The translations under genes and the position numbers were made by a program. The notes beneath the pieces were generated by a model. It was not told where the DNA came from, ran no database searches, and saw nothing but the letters and a program-made list of their open reading frames with translations. Shown here in pieces: positions 33,025 through 42,900 of a stretch of DNA of 64,000 bases (positions within the stretch are counted from its first letter, which is position 1; every line of letters starts with the position of its first letter). The stretch spans positions 62,001 to 126,000 of the forward strand of contig JAURJU010000064.1 of the NCBI GenBank assembly GCA_030832085.1, in the 5' to 3' direction. This DNA is from Chitinophagales bacterium (GTDB taxonomy: Bacteria > Bacteroidota > Bacteroidia > Chitinophagales > Chitinophagaceae).

Positions 33025-34053
33025 ATGTCAAGAACAGAAATAAAGGATTATGGTGAATTTGGTTTGATCCATCACCTTACCAAGAACATAGAATTGCAGA
33101 ACGTATCCTCTGTGCTCGGCGTAGGTGATGATGCTGCAGTGATTGACCATTTCGGAAAACAATCGGTCGTTACCACAGACCTCCTGATTGAAGGTGTGCA
33201 TTTTGACCTCTCCTACACACCGCTGAAACACCTGGGATACAAGAGCGTGATTGTCAACTTGAGTGATGTCTATGCGATGAATGCGGCTCCCACACAGATC
33301 ACCATGAGTGTGGGGCTCAGCAGCAAATTCAGTGTAGAAGCCATAGAAGAATTTTATGAAGGTGTTTATGCTGCCTGTGATGAGCATGGCGTTGACCTTG
33401 TTGGCGGAGATACTTCTTCTTCGCAAAAAGGCTTTATCATTTCTGTAACTGCCATAGGAGAAGTGTTGGCTGACAAGGTGGTGAAAAGATCAACCGCACA
33501 AAAGGGTGACCTGGTCTGTGTTTCAGGAGATTTGGGTGGCGCATACCTTGGCTTGCTTTTCCTTGAAAGGGAAAAGAAAATATTTCTGGAAAGTCCACTG
33601 GTTCAGCCAGACCTCGAAAATGAAGCCTATGTCATCGGTCGTTTGCTAAAGCCAAAAGCCAGAAAAGAAATTGTTGATTTTTTAGGGGAAAATGAAATTC
33701 TCCCTACATCCATGATGGACATCAGCGATGGCCTCAGCTCTGAACTGCTGCACATCTGTGAGAAGAGTGGAATGGGGTGTGTGATTTATGAGGAAAAGTT
33801 ACCCATTGCCGAGGATACAAGAAATGCAGCCTATAAATTTGAAATAGACCCTACTGCGTGTGCGCTCAGTGGAGGAGAAGATTATGAACTGGTATTCACC
33901 ATCAAACAAGACGATTACGATAAGCTCACACTCAACGAACAAATCAGCGTTATCGGGTACATCACCGATGCTGAAGAAGGGGCTAAGTTCAAAACCAAGG
34001 GTGGAAACACATATGATATTACAGCACAGGGTTGGAACGCGTTTAAAAAATAA
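33025..34053 (+). CDS. thiL: Thiamine-monophosphate kinase
   Basis: A 342-residue ThiL, the ATP-dependent kinase making thiamine pyrophosphate in the last step of the pathway. It carries GVGDDAAVIDHFGKQSVVTTDLLIEGVHFDL (metal/ATP site), YKSVIVNLSDVYAMNAAPTQITMSVGLS, DLVGGDTSSSQKGFIISVTAIGE, MMDISDGLSSELLHIC and ALSGGEDYELVFTI. AIR synthase-like fold, slightly longer than E. coli ThiL (325). No other thi gene or TPP riboswitch was seen. Start six bases after the previous stop. Confidence 0.95.
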   Translation: MSRTEIKDYGEFGLIHHLTKNIELQNVSSVLGVGDDAAVIDHFGKQSVVTTDLLIEGVHFDLSYTPLKHLGYKSVIVNLSDVYAMNAAPTQITMSVGLSSKFSVEAIEEFYEGVYAACDEHGVDLVGGDTSSSQKGFIISVTAIGEVLADKVVKRSTAQKGDLVCVSGDLGGAYLGLLFLEREKKIFLESPLVQPDLENEAYVIGRLLKPKARKEIVDFLGENEILPTSMMDISDGLSSELLHICEKSGMGCVIYEEKLPIAEDTRNAAYKFEIDPTACALSGGEDYELVFTIKQDDYDKLTLNEQISVIGYITDAEEGAKFKTKGGNTYDITAQGWNAFKK

Positions 34054-34073
34054 TTTTTCCTACCTTGATGCAC

Positions 34074-36356
34074 ATGAGAATAACATTTTTGTTGGCTTTG
34101 TGCATCTCTGCTTCCTGCATTCAGGCGAGCGGACAAGAAAAACAACACAACCTGGCATTTGATACCCTTTCAAAACAATGGGACGAAGCGTTGCCCATTG
34201 GAAATGGAATGCTGGGCGGACTGGTCTGGGAAAAAAAAGGAAACCTGCGCATCTCTCTTGACAGGGCGGACCTCTGGGATGAAAGGCCCATGAAAGGCCT
34301 TCACCGGGATGAATTCAGTTTCCAGTGGGTCCATCAACAAGTTGACAAAAAGCAATACGATACGGTTCAAAAACTCTTCGATCACCCTTATGACAGGGAG
34401 CCGGCCCCTTCAAAAATTCCTGGGGCGGCCATCGAGGTACCCATCAACACCTGGGGACAGCAGTCGTTGGCATCCGTTGACATCAAAACAGCCACATCCA
34501 TTGTAAAATGGAAAAATGGTACAACCCTCAAGAGTTTTGTTCATGCAACCGCTCTGCTGGGTTGGTTCAGGTTTGAAAACATACCCACAGGATTTGACAT
34601 CAACCTTGTTGCACCCCAATACCAAGGGTCTGTGAAAAATGCAGGTGATCCGGTAAGGGGAGATGATTTGTCGCGGCTTGGATACCAACAAGGTGTCATC
34701 AAGAAAACCAAGAACTGCATCACCTATCACCAAAAGGGGTGGGGAGGATTTCATTATACGGTTCGCCTTGAATGGAAACGGGTGAACGCAAAAACAATAG
34801 AAGGCGTATGGACCATTTCAAGCTCAAATGAAAAATTCAAACTTCCTCAGGCAGACAGCATCCTTTTGACAAATCACCTCAATGATGGATTTGACAAAGA
34901 CCATGCAACACATGTACGCTGGTGGAAAAATTATTGGAACAGGTCTGCCATTCGGGTGCCTGACAAGTTGATTGAAAAACAATGGTACCTTGAACAATAC
35001 AAGTTTGGATCGGCTGCGAGAAAAAACGCGCCACCCATCTCCCTGCAGGCCATCTGGACAGCAGACAATGGAAGGATTCCACCATGGAAAGGCGACTACC
35101 ACCACGACCTGAATACCCAGTTGAGCTATTGGCCATCTTACAGTGGAAATCATTTGGAGGAAGGTATCGGCTACCTGGATCACCTGGACCAAAACAAGGA
35201 AAACTACAAGCGTTATACCAAACTGTATTTTGGGGCGGACGGTTTGAATGTCCCGGGTGTCACCACACTAGAAGGGACAGAAATGGGAGGCTGGATCCAG
35301 TATGCACTTTCGCCAACAGTTTCCTCCTGGTTGTCACACCATTATTACCTGCAGTGGCGGTACAGCATGGACAGAAATTTTTTAAAAGACCGGGCATACC
35401 CCTGGATTGCTGCGGCTGCCACCTATCTTGAAAACCTGACCTTTATCGACAACAATGGGTTCAGAAAGTTGCCGATCAGCTCAAGTCCCGAAATCAACAA
35501 CAACAGTCTTGCTGCCTGGTTTTCCCAAAACACCAACTACGACCTTTCATTGATGATCTTCAATTTCAAGGCAGCAAAAGAACTTGCACTTGAACTGGGT
35601 TTGAAAAAAATGAGTGCCCATTGGGATTCTATCATGAATCAGTTTCCAGTGTTTTCCGTCTCTGCCGAAAAGGGGCTGAACATCGCTCCAGGACTGGGCT
35701 ACACGACCTCTCACCGCCACTTTTCCCATCTCATGTCCATTCATCCGCTGGGCCTGATCAAGCCAGAAAACGGAGATCATGAAAAAAACATCATCCGGCA
35801 TTCTTTGCAACAACTTGATAAGATTGGGCCCTCGCAATGGTGTGGGTATTCTTATGCATGGCTTTCCAACCTCAAGGCGAGGGCCAAGGATGGGGATGGT
35901 GCTGCTAAAGCCTTGAAAGTATTCGCACATGCATTCTGCTCCATCAACAGTTTTCATGTCAATGGCGACCAAACAAAGTCTGGGTATTCCAACATGACCT
36001 ACAGGCCCTTTACGTTGGAGGGAAATTTTGCTTTTGCAGCAGGACTTCAAGAGATGCTGTTGCAATCGCATGCGGGTTATATTGAGGTTTTTCCTGCTGT
36101 TCCGAATGAGTGGAAGGATGTTTCGTTCAATACGCTCCGCGCCGAAGGCGCGTATCTTGTAAGCGCAGTGAGGAAAATGGGCGAAACCAAAAGCATTGTC
36201 ATTCGATCGGAAAAGGGAGGGACGGTGAAAATAAAACTGGATACAAGAGGGTTCAATAAGAAAACCTATGGTGGTGTCAAAATATTGCACCAGGAAAATG
36301 GCTTTACCACAATCAAGATGGAGGCTGGTGGAAGCATTGTGCTTGACTATCTATAA
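34074..36356 (+). CDS. GH95-like glycoside hydrolase (alpha-L-fucosidase family)
   Basis: A 760-residue exported enzyme. I start at MRITFLLALCISASCIQASGQ (signal peptide); TTG and ATG codons three and two codons upstream lie in a promoter-like TACCTTGA. N-terminal beta domain: WDEALPIGNGMLGGLVWEKKGNLRISLDRADLWDER. The (alpha/alpha)6 catalytic part shows LQAIWTADNGRIPPWKGDYHHDLNTQLSYWP (quoted here in outline), PISSSPEINNN and TSHRHFSHLMSIHPLG, corresponding to the Asn, Glu and Asp/His regions of GH95 fucosidases. It is divergent enough that the sugar specificity (fucose, galactose or other) is open. It is probably exported to the periplasm or outer surface and lies next to the carbohydrate region. 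Confidence 0.75.
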   Translation: MRITFLLALCISASCIQASGQEKQHNLAFDTLSKQWDEALPIGNGMLGGLVWEKKGNLRISLDRADLWDERPMKGLHRDEFSFQWVHQQVDKKQYDTVQKLFDHPYDREPAPSKIPGAAIEVPINTWGQQSLASVDIKTATSIVKWKNGTTLKSFVHATALLGWFRFENIPTGFDINLVAPQYQGSVKNAGDPVRGDDLSRLGYQQGVIKKTKNCITYHQKGWGGFHYTVRLEWKRVNAKTIEGVWTISSSNEKFKLPQADSILLTNHLNDGFDKDHATHVRWWKNYWNRSAIRVPDKLIEKQWYLEQYKFGSAARKNAPPISLQAIWTADNGRIPPWKGDYHHDLNTQLSYWPSYSGNHLEEGIGYLDHLDQNKENYKRYTKLYFGADGLNVPGVTTLEGTEMGGWIQYALSPTVSSWLSHHYYLQWRYSMDRNFLKDRAYPWIAAAATYLENLTFIDNNGFRKLPISSSPEINNNSLAAWFSQNTNYDLSLMIFNFKAAKELALELGLKKMSAHWDSIMNQFPVFSVSAEKGLNIAPGLGYTTSHRHFSHLMSIHPLGLIKPENGDHEKNIIRHSLQQLDKIGPSQWCGYSYAWLSNLKARAKDGDGAAKALKVFAHAFCSINSFHVNGDQTKSGYSNMTYRPFTLEGNFAFAAGLQEMLLQSHAGYIEVFPAVPNEWKDVSFNTLRAEGAYLVSAVRKMGETKSIVIRSEKGGTVKIKLDTRGFNKKTYGGVKILHQENGFTTIKMEAGGSIVLDYL

Positions 36357-36389
36357 ACAGACTTATCGCGAAGGATTAAATCCACCCCA

Positions 36390-37064
36390 TCAGGACTGAG
36401 TGCTATTTTTTTCTTTTTCCAGTGCGCGAATGGCCAAACCATTTAGTCCATATTTCAATATCAATGGAATAAACGCCGGCACCAATCTGCCTGCTATCGG
36501 AAATTTGAATGTCAACAAAAATGAAATTAAAAATACAGTAGGAACTACGAAAGTAAAATACAAACCAAGCCGGATTCTTTCCGGTGAAATTTGATGGGTC
36601 AATAATTTCTTCTTGGGGTTGCTGATGTAGAGCCATAAAACAACATTCATGATTGCAGTCAAAACAATATTCAGAACATAAATGCCGTATGGAATATGCA
36701 GCATCAATTCTGAAGAATATTCTCCCAGCAACCCAGAGCTGAAGGGAAGCAATACGACTGAGAACAGGAAAAGCAGATTAAGCCATATCAGCCTTGAAGT
36801 ATAGTCATTAACGTAACCAAAAATTCTGTGATGAACAGACCAGTAGTAACCCACAATAAAAAAACTGATTACAAACCCCAGTAGTTTCCAACCCATGTGT
36901 GCGAGTGAGCTCCACAACAATGCATCTGTGGCATGTTCAATTACAGGAACCTTGAATTCTATGACAAGCAATGTAATTGCAATGGCAAAAACGCCGTCAC
37001 TAAAAAAAGATATCCTGTCCAGTTGATAGTGCATTTTGGATTTATCGTGTCTTGCCTCTCCCAT
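36390..37064 (-). CDS. TMEM175-family potassium channel-like protein
   Basis: A 224-residue membrane protein with six predicted spans. The first has the TMEM175 signature RISFFSDGVFAIAITLLVIEFKVP (the FSDG-x3 motif lines the pore in bacterial TMEM175 potassium channels). Length is normal for bacterial members. Its start is only five bases after the cyclase-HD stop, so it is the last gene of the six-gene signalling operon. That places an ion channel downstream of a cyclic-nucleotide enzyme; gating by it is speculation. Confidence 0.87.
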   Translation of the reverse strand: MGEARHDKSKMHYQLDRISFFSDGVFAIAITLLVIEFKVPVIEHATDALLWSSLAHMGWKLLGFVISFFIVGYYWSVHHRIFGYVNDYTSRLIWLNLLFLFSVVLLPFSSGLLGEYSSELMLHIPYGIYVLNIVLTAIMNVVLWLYISNPKKKLLTHQISPERIRLGLYFTFVVPTVFLISFLLTFKFPIAGRLVPAFIPLILKYGLNGLAIRALEKEKNSTQS

Positions 37065-37069
37065 GTTAT

Positions 37070-39169
37070 TTAATTTTTATTGGCTATTTTTTCTGCGTTG
37101 ATTTGTTTTCCTTTTGATCTCATCGATTGGGCTGACTCCGTAAAATATCGGTGCTTATCGAAAAACTCCAGTTGAAGTTTTTTCCAGTCAGTTGGTGACA
37201 GCTCCCTTGAATTTTTCAACTCTTTAAAAAGTCTGTCACTGATGACAAAATAATCATCCCTGCCCAAATAATCAAGGTCTGCATCACAAATTATTTGTTC
37301 CAAGAGATTGTTTGGAGACTGGGGAATTTTAGTGGCCATGATCATCCCACAAATTGTTTCAATTTCCTCTTTTGAAAAACCCCAGCCTGGCAAGAACTCC
37401 TTTGCAAACTGACAACCTCTTTCCTCGTGTGACTTGTCATCCCATATGTACCCAATGTCGTGAAGCCAAGCCGCAGTTTTTAGCAGATGCATTTTGTGTT
37501 CTGACAACTTCTCATTTGCGCCCAACTGTTCACATTTTTCTACAACATCCTTTACATGTTCAATGCTGTGATAAACCAGATGACTGGGAAAATTGCTGAT
37601 TAAAAATTGTTCGATCTGGTAATATTTCTCTTCTACAGAACTGAAAAGATCATTTTTGAAATACGGAACTTCAAAAACGGCAACGGGTTTTTCTTTTCCC
37701 TTAACTTTTATGGGAGTCATCTCACGAAATGCAAAATTGGATTTGTTTTTTAAGGCGTTGTAAACAGACTCTGAGACAATAATCTGTCCGGCATTTGCAA
37801 AAGAGCACAGGCGTGATGAAAGATTAACCGCATCTCCAATGACGGTATAATTCATTTGTACCTTGGAACCAATGTTACCAGAGATGACCTTACCCGTATT
37901 CAAACCAATTCCAATTTCCAGGGGTGATTGACCGCGGGTCTTGCGCAGCAGATTGAGCTCCTCTAATTTTTGTTGCATCTCTATTGCGGTTAACAGGGCT
38001 CTTTCTGCGTCGTTGTTGCTACCAATTGGCGCTCCATAAATTACCATCAGTGCATCTCCTATGATTTTGTCAAGCGTACCATTGTGCTTGAAAACGACCT
38101 CAATCATCTTGTCGAAATACTCGTTTAGGGAATCAACCACATCCTTAGCACTCATTTTTTCACTCATTGAGGTAAAACCCCTTATATCACTGAAAAGGGT
38201 AGTTACTTCCAGTTCTTGGCCTCCTAAATTGAGGTTGTCCTCATTCTCCAGTATCTGATCAACAATTTGCTTTGAAACATATTTCTTGAAGGTTGATTTT
38301 ATCTTATCAAGGTGTGAAATATCTTCGAGTGCAATTACCAAACCAATGGCTCCCTTTTCCTCGTCAACCAATGGAGAGATTGAAACATTTACTGTGATGT
38401 CGTCCTCGTTCACGCGCAAGGGGTGATTGCTCTCTTTCAATAGTATGGAATCACTTTCAACCCTTTGAAGCAAATCAATCAATTGCCTGTTTTTTTCAAA
38501 TACAATTTCATAATGATTCCCGACAACATCCTCACGATATGTTTTCAGAATTCCCAAAGCGGCTTGATTGATCAGGTCCACTTCGCCGAACAGGTTGGTT
38601 GTGATTACACCAGTATGAATGGACTCCATTACACTGGTATTGAACCTGCGCGACTCAATCAGCGTGTCCAAAAGGTTGGTATTGCTGTAGGCGACACTTG
38701 CTTGTGCCGCTATTGCTGCCAACATTGAACTGTCATTGTTGGTGAAGGCGCTGATGCCGGTCCGCAGTTCCTTGTCCAACAAAATAATGGCGCCAATTAC
38801 CTTTTTTTTATCTTTCAGGGGAGCTACAATGGAAAACTCCTTATCAAGCTTGTTCAGGGTCATTGGATCCATTTCAACATAACCCTTCTCATCGTTTATA
38901 TGACTTAGCTTGCCAAGAAAACCTCTTTTTGCATTAAAGATTATTGTATTTAAAATTTCATCGTTTATGTTAAATGTAACACGTGGTACGAAAAGTTCAG
39001 AGGTTTTCTCTTCAGTAAGAATGAAGCCGCATGATGCATCAAGAATACTACAAGCCTTGTCAAGTATTTCTTGCAACAACTCTTTCACATTTTCAAACTC
39101 AAGCAGCGTGTTTGTAATCTCTAACAGGGTTTCCAGCTCGAGCTGCTTTAGGCGAAGTTCATTCGACAT
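37070..39169 (-). CDS. GAF-PAS-class III nucleotidyl cyclase-HD domain signalling protein
   Basis: A 699-residue cytoplasmic protein without membrane spans. Order: coiled N-terminus, GAF (about 17-165), PAS (about 175-285), linker helix, class III cyclase (about 315-500), HD domain (about 525-680). In the cyclase, metal-binding Asp328 (FSDIRGF) and Asp372 (IIGDALM) are present, with Lys368 and Thr442 in adenine-selecting positions and Asn449/Arg453 for catalysis, so adenylate cyclase activity is likely. The HD domain keeps His538, His570-Asp571 (WLHDIG) and Asp631, compatible with a phosphohydrolase that might degrade a cyclic nucleotide. It follows the STAS gene by 11 bases. The GAF/PAS part is the probable input from the partner-switching proteins. 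Confidence 0.9.
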   Translation of the reverse strand: MSNELRLKQLELETLLEITNTLLEFENVKELLQEILDKACSILDASCGFILTEEKTSELFVPRVTFNINDEILNTIIFNAKRGFLGKLSHINDEKGYVEMDPMTLNKLDKEFSIVAPLKDKKKVIGAIILLDKELRTGISAFTNNDSSMLAAIAAQASVAYSNTNLLDTLIESRRFNTSVMESIHTGVITTNLFGEVDLINQAALGILKTYREDVVGNHYEIVFEKNRQLIDLLQRVESDSILLKESNHPLRVNEDDITVNVSISPLVDEEKGAIGLVIALEDISHLDKIKSTFKKYVSKQIVDQILENEDNLNLGGQELEVTTLFSDIRGFTSMSEKMSAKDVVDSLNEYFDKMIEVVFKHNGTLDKIIGDALMVIYGAPIGSNNDAERALLTAIEMQQKLEELNLLRKTRGQSPLEIGIGLNTGKVISGNIGSKVQMNYTVIGDAVNLSSRLCSFANAGQIIVSESVYNALKNKSNFAFREMTPIKVKGKEKPVAVFEVPYFKNDLFSSVEEKYYQIEQFLISNFPSHLVYHSIEHVKDVVEKCEQLGANEKLSEHKMHLLKTAAWLHDIGYIWDDKSHEERGCQFAKEFLPGWGFSKEEIETICGMIMATKIPQSPNNLLEQIICDADLDYLGRDDYFVISDRLFKELKNSRELSPTDWKKLQLEFFDKHRYFTESAQSMRSKGKQINAEKIANKN

Positions 39170-39180
39170 TAAAGGGATTG

Positions 39181-39522
39181 TTATAGGGTATTGATGCCAG
39201 CCTCTTCGTTTTCAAAAATTGAAGAGTACTTGCTTATGCCCATAATTTTAAATGTCTTATCAACAATTGGGGCCAGGTTGCAATAACCGAGCTTTCCATC
39301 GACCTGCTGAAGCTTTTCAATGATCTCAATGAGTATTGATACACCAATGCTGTTTACCACCTTTGTATTCCCCATGTTGAGAAGAAACTTGTTTTTTCCC
39401 TCTGACATTTTTTGGGTACAAACCGCCGCAATTTGTTCTCCACCAAAATTGTTAAGATAACCATCGGTTGTAATTACCACAATATTGTTTACTTCTTTTG
39501 TCTCTACGTTAAAGCTGCTCAT
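39181..39522 (-). CDS. STAS-domain anti-anti-sigma-factor-like protein
   Basis: A 113-residue single STAS domain like SpoIIAA/RsbV. The phosphorylation-site loop reads NTKVVNSIGVSILIEIIE; Ser58 of NSIG occupies the position phosphorylated in RsbV-type proteins. Its start overlaps the stop of the RsbW-like gene by four bases (ATGA), so the two are translationally coupled and probably bind each other. It would be dephosphorylated by the SpoIIE-type phosphatases encoded upstream. Confidence 0.9.
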   Translation of the reverse strand: MSSFNVETKEVNNIVVITTDGYLNNFGGEQIAAVCTQKMSEGKNKFLLNMGNTKVVNSIGVSILIEIIEKLQQVDGKLGYCNLAPIVDKTFKIMGISKYSSIFENEEAGINTL

Positions 39523-39932
39523 AAGTTTTTCTTTTTAATCATTGTAACTGTTGTTCCTTCTTGCGTTGATTCGAATTCCACTGAATCTACCAGTTCCTTT
39601 ATCAACTGTAATCCCCAGCCTCTTTTTCTTTCACCTGCAAGTTTGTTTTCTATTTTGGGTATTTCAACTTTTGATTTATCAAAACCAATTCCCTGATCAA
39701 TGACTTTGATGATGAGTGATTCGTCATCAATGATAAAATGAATAAAGACATTGTTGGTGGATAGCGAATGTTCAAAAGCATTGATGCAGGCTTCTATAAG
39801 GGCCATTCCAATTTCTGCAGCCTGATCATCAGATAGCCCCATGTGCTTGCCGATAACTTCAGCGGTATGGGTAGCAATCAGTTCCATTTCTGGAATGACC
39901 GGCAACTTCAGTTCAATTTTGGGTTTGTCCAT
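39519..39932 (-). CDS. RsbW-like anti-sigma/serine kinase (GHKL ATPase)
   Basis: A 137-residue HATPase_c protein of the RsbW/SpoIIAB class. The N box is EIGMALIEACINAFEHS, G1 is VIDQGIGFD and G2 is KRGWGLQLIKELVD; together they form the ATP site. It would phosphorylate the STAS partner. No sigma-factor gene is in the operon, so its second partner may be the cyclase protein or something encoded elsewhere. It lies 39 bases downstream of the second phosphatase gene. Confidence 0.9.
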   Translation of the reverse strand: MDKPKIELKLPVIPEMELIATHTAEVIGKHMGLSDDQAAEIGMALIEACINAFEHSLSTNNVFIHFIIDDESLIIKVIDQGIGFDKSKVEIPKIENKLAGERKRGWGLQLIKELVDSVEFESTQEGTTVTMIKKKNL

Positions 39933-39971
39933 TGTTGTTGTTTTTTAGTTGTTTTTCTTACATTGTACATA

Positions 39972-42900
39972 TTACTTTTTCTTGATTACCAAAACCGTAA
40001 TGTCATCAGGATTGTTCTCACCACTGAGCCATTCATCAACGGCCTTGATCAGTTCATCCTTGATTTGCACAGCTGTTTTGTGACCATGTAAAGATACCAA
40101 TTCAAGTATTCGGTCATAGTTGAACAAATCTCCCTGTTTATTGGGCGCCTCGGGCAAACCATCTGACAATAAAACAAATGCATCTCCTGTTCCAAAAGTC
40201 CTTTCCTGTAGTTCGAATTCTTCCTTTCTAAGGCCCCCCAGGGGCAATCCAACCATTTGTATTTCCTCAACCTTGCCTGTTGCGGCTACATAGTGATAAA
40301 TTGGTGGCATTGCAGCAGAGCTCATCAATACACGTTCAGAAGAAACCTGAAGAATATTCAAGCTCATGCGCATTGTGCCAAGATCAACCCTTTTTACAAC
40401 ACGGTTCAATTGGCTCAATATTTTATTGGGTAAATCCACATTGATGCCATTCAAACCCGCTTTCGCAATTGATACCATCATTCCAGATATAATACCATGA
40501 CCGGTAGCATCCCCACAAACCACATAAAGTTCTCCATCCTCTTCTTCAAAAAAATCATAATAGTCTCCTCCAATTTCAGTGGACGAGCGCAAAAATGTGG
40601 AAATATCGAGATCCTGTCTCGTTGGAATATTTTTAGGAAGCATGCTTTGCTGAAAATCACGGGCTGCTTTCAATTCATCGGACCTTCTCTCGTTTTCTGC
40701 CTTTAGCCTTGATTTTCGAGACTGGTATTTTCCAAACAAATATATTCCATATGCCAAAAGCACAAAATAGGCCAGGTATGCAATCCATGTTCTATACCAA
40801 GGAGGTAAAATTGTAAAAGACATGGTGGTTTCCTGACTCAGGAGACCACTGGCGTCCATTGCCCTTACATGCAAGGTGTATTTGCCTTCTCTGAGATTGG
40901 TATATTCCTTTTTTGAATCTTTGGTAAAGCCCCCCCAACCCTTGTCTTGGCCCTCCAACCAATAGTTGAATTGGATTTTATCTTCGTTCCCAAAGATGGG
41001 GTAGGCCACTTCGAATGTCAATTGATTCTGGCGGAATGGAATTTTTTGGTTCCTTAAAGCTATCGCGGAATCCTGAAAATATACTCCAGATATCAACGCC
41101 TTGAAGGTGATGTTTTTCTTTTTTAGCGCCAATGATGGGACGTATCTGAAAAGCTTTTCATCCTGAGAGCCCAACCATACAACTTCATCGTCGCCCTTGC
41201 CTTCTGCAAATATTCTGGAAGACAATTCTGTCATGTTAACCTTTTCGAAGGGATATTTTTTTATTACCGGTTTGGGGGTTTCACCAATTTCAAGCGTATA
41301 TAAGCCACTGAGTGTATAAAACCAATTGATACCAGATTGTTCGTTATAGGCAATCGAAAATACCCCATCCTTCACAAGGCTATCCAAAGACCACCCTGTA
41401 TATGTAAGCCTGTTGCTTTTAAGATTCACCGCATAAAAATGATATGAAGAATCATACCCGTAATACTTGTTTGTACCGGCCTGAAAAAAACGAATGGCCT
41501 TGTTGTTTCCAAACTTTTTATCTGCAACCATTTCACTAAAGGTTCCTGTTCCGTCAGGGTTGTACTTGTAAGAAACAGGACCATTGGTGGTATTCAAGAC
41601 AAGCAAACCTGGCTCTGGTTCAGCAAATCCATTGATATAGACCTGTATGTTATTGGGTATTGTCTTTTCCTTCCAACGGCCTTTATCATACGCGTGCAAT
41701 GTCATCCCTTTGCCTGATGAAAAAAGCAACTTTTTGTTCAGTTTACTTTGCCGTGATGCGCTTGTATAGTACTGTGTTTTGATAATGCTCGTCTTGCCGG
41801 CTTTCGTGTATTTTATATTGTAATTGTTTGTTGTTATCAACATGTCATCAAAAACAGATACGTCAGATCCCGCTTCATTAACACCTTGGGGCCTAAATCC
41901 AACTGAACCAAAGTTGTCCTTTGGTGGTATCAACTCATACAGGTCGGTGCCTGTTTTGACAAAAAACCGGCCTCCCAACCTCAACATACCACCAACACCT
42001 CCGTATAAACCATTGGTGGTTGTGAAATATGTGAGCGATGGGTCGGTGGTTATTACAGATGCACCATTGCTGGCAACCCAAATGTCATTGCTCCTGTCTT
42101 CAAAAATGTCTGCCACATAGTTTGATCCCAATCCAACAGCCGTATTTACTATTTTATTCAGTTTCAGGTCTTGGTCAATCAGAATGAGGCCATATTTTGT
42201 GGTAGCAACAGCAATCAACCCGTTTCTTAAGACAGTATTGCTGAGGTACACTTCTCCATCAATGATCAACTTGTCGAGTTCCGGGGTTTTTGTTTTTTCA
42301 AAACTTCCATCTTTCTTGAACAACCAGAAGCCTATGTTTCTGGAAGCCATTAGAATGTTGCCGTTCTGCAGTTGATACATTGATTCGGCCCTGTTGTTTG
42401 CCCAAATTGCCGAGCCGTTGACAAACCTAAACGCATTGTCAATCAACTCAAGCAGGCCGACCCCCCATTGACGAATAAAAATCCTGTTACCAACCCTGTG
42501 CATAATGTGTATGCTGGGGTTAAAGTGCCATACTTTCAGAAGTTTATTGTTGTGGTATTTATAAACTGCACTGTCGGTTTGGAAAAAAACAGTGTCATTT
42601 AAAATAGCAGAACTCCACACGCGGCTGGTAACCTTGTCTTTGTCCGCCAGTACATTTGATAAGGATACATACCCATATTGATCTGCATCATTTTTCTTGA
42701 GGTATCCAAAATTAAAGTTTGAGGCCAAATAAATATTTCCCTTTGAATCCATCCTGATTTTTCTGCCTTCTTCTCCAAAGGGCAACCCTTTCAGGTTAAT
42801 TTTTTTTACGCGCTTGCCATCATAAAGCGCAATTCCATTCAAGTGATTACCGACCAAGACCATACCGCTGGTGTCTTGTGCAATTGTCCAATTGACACCC

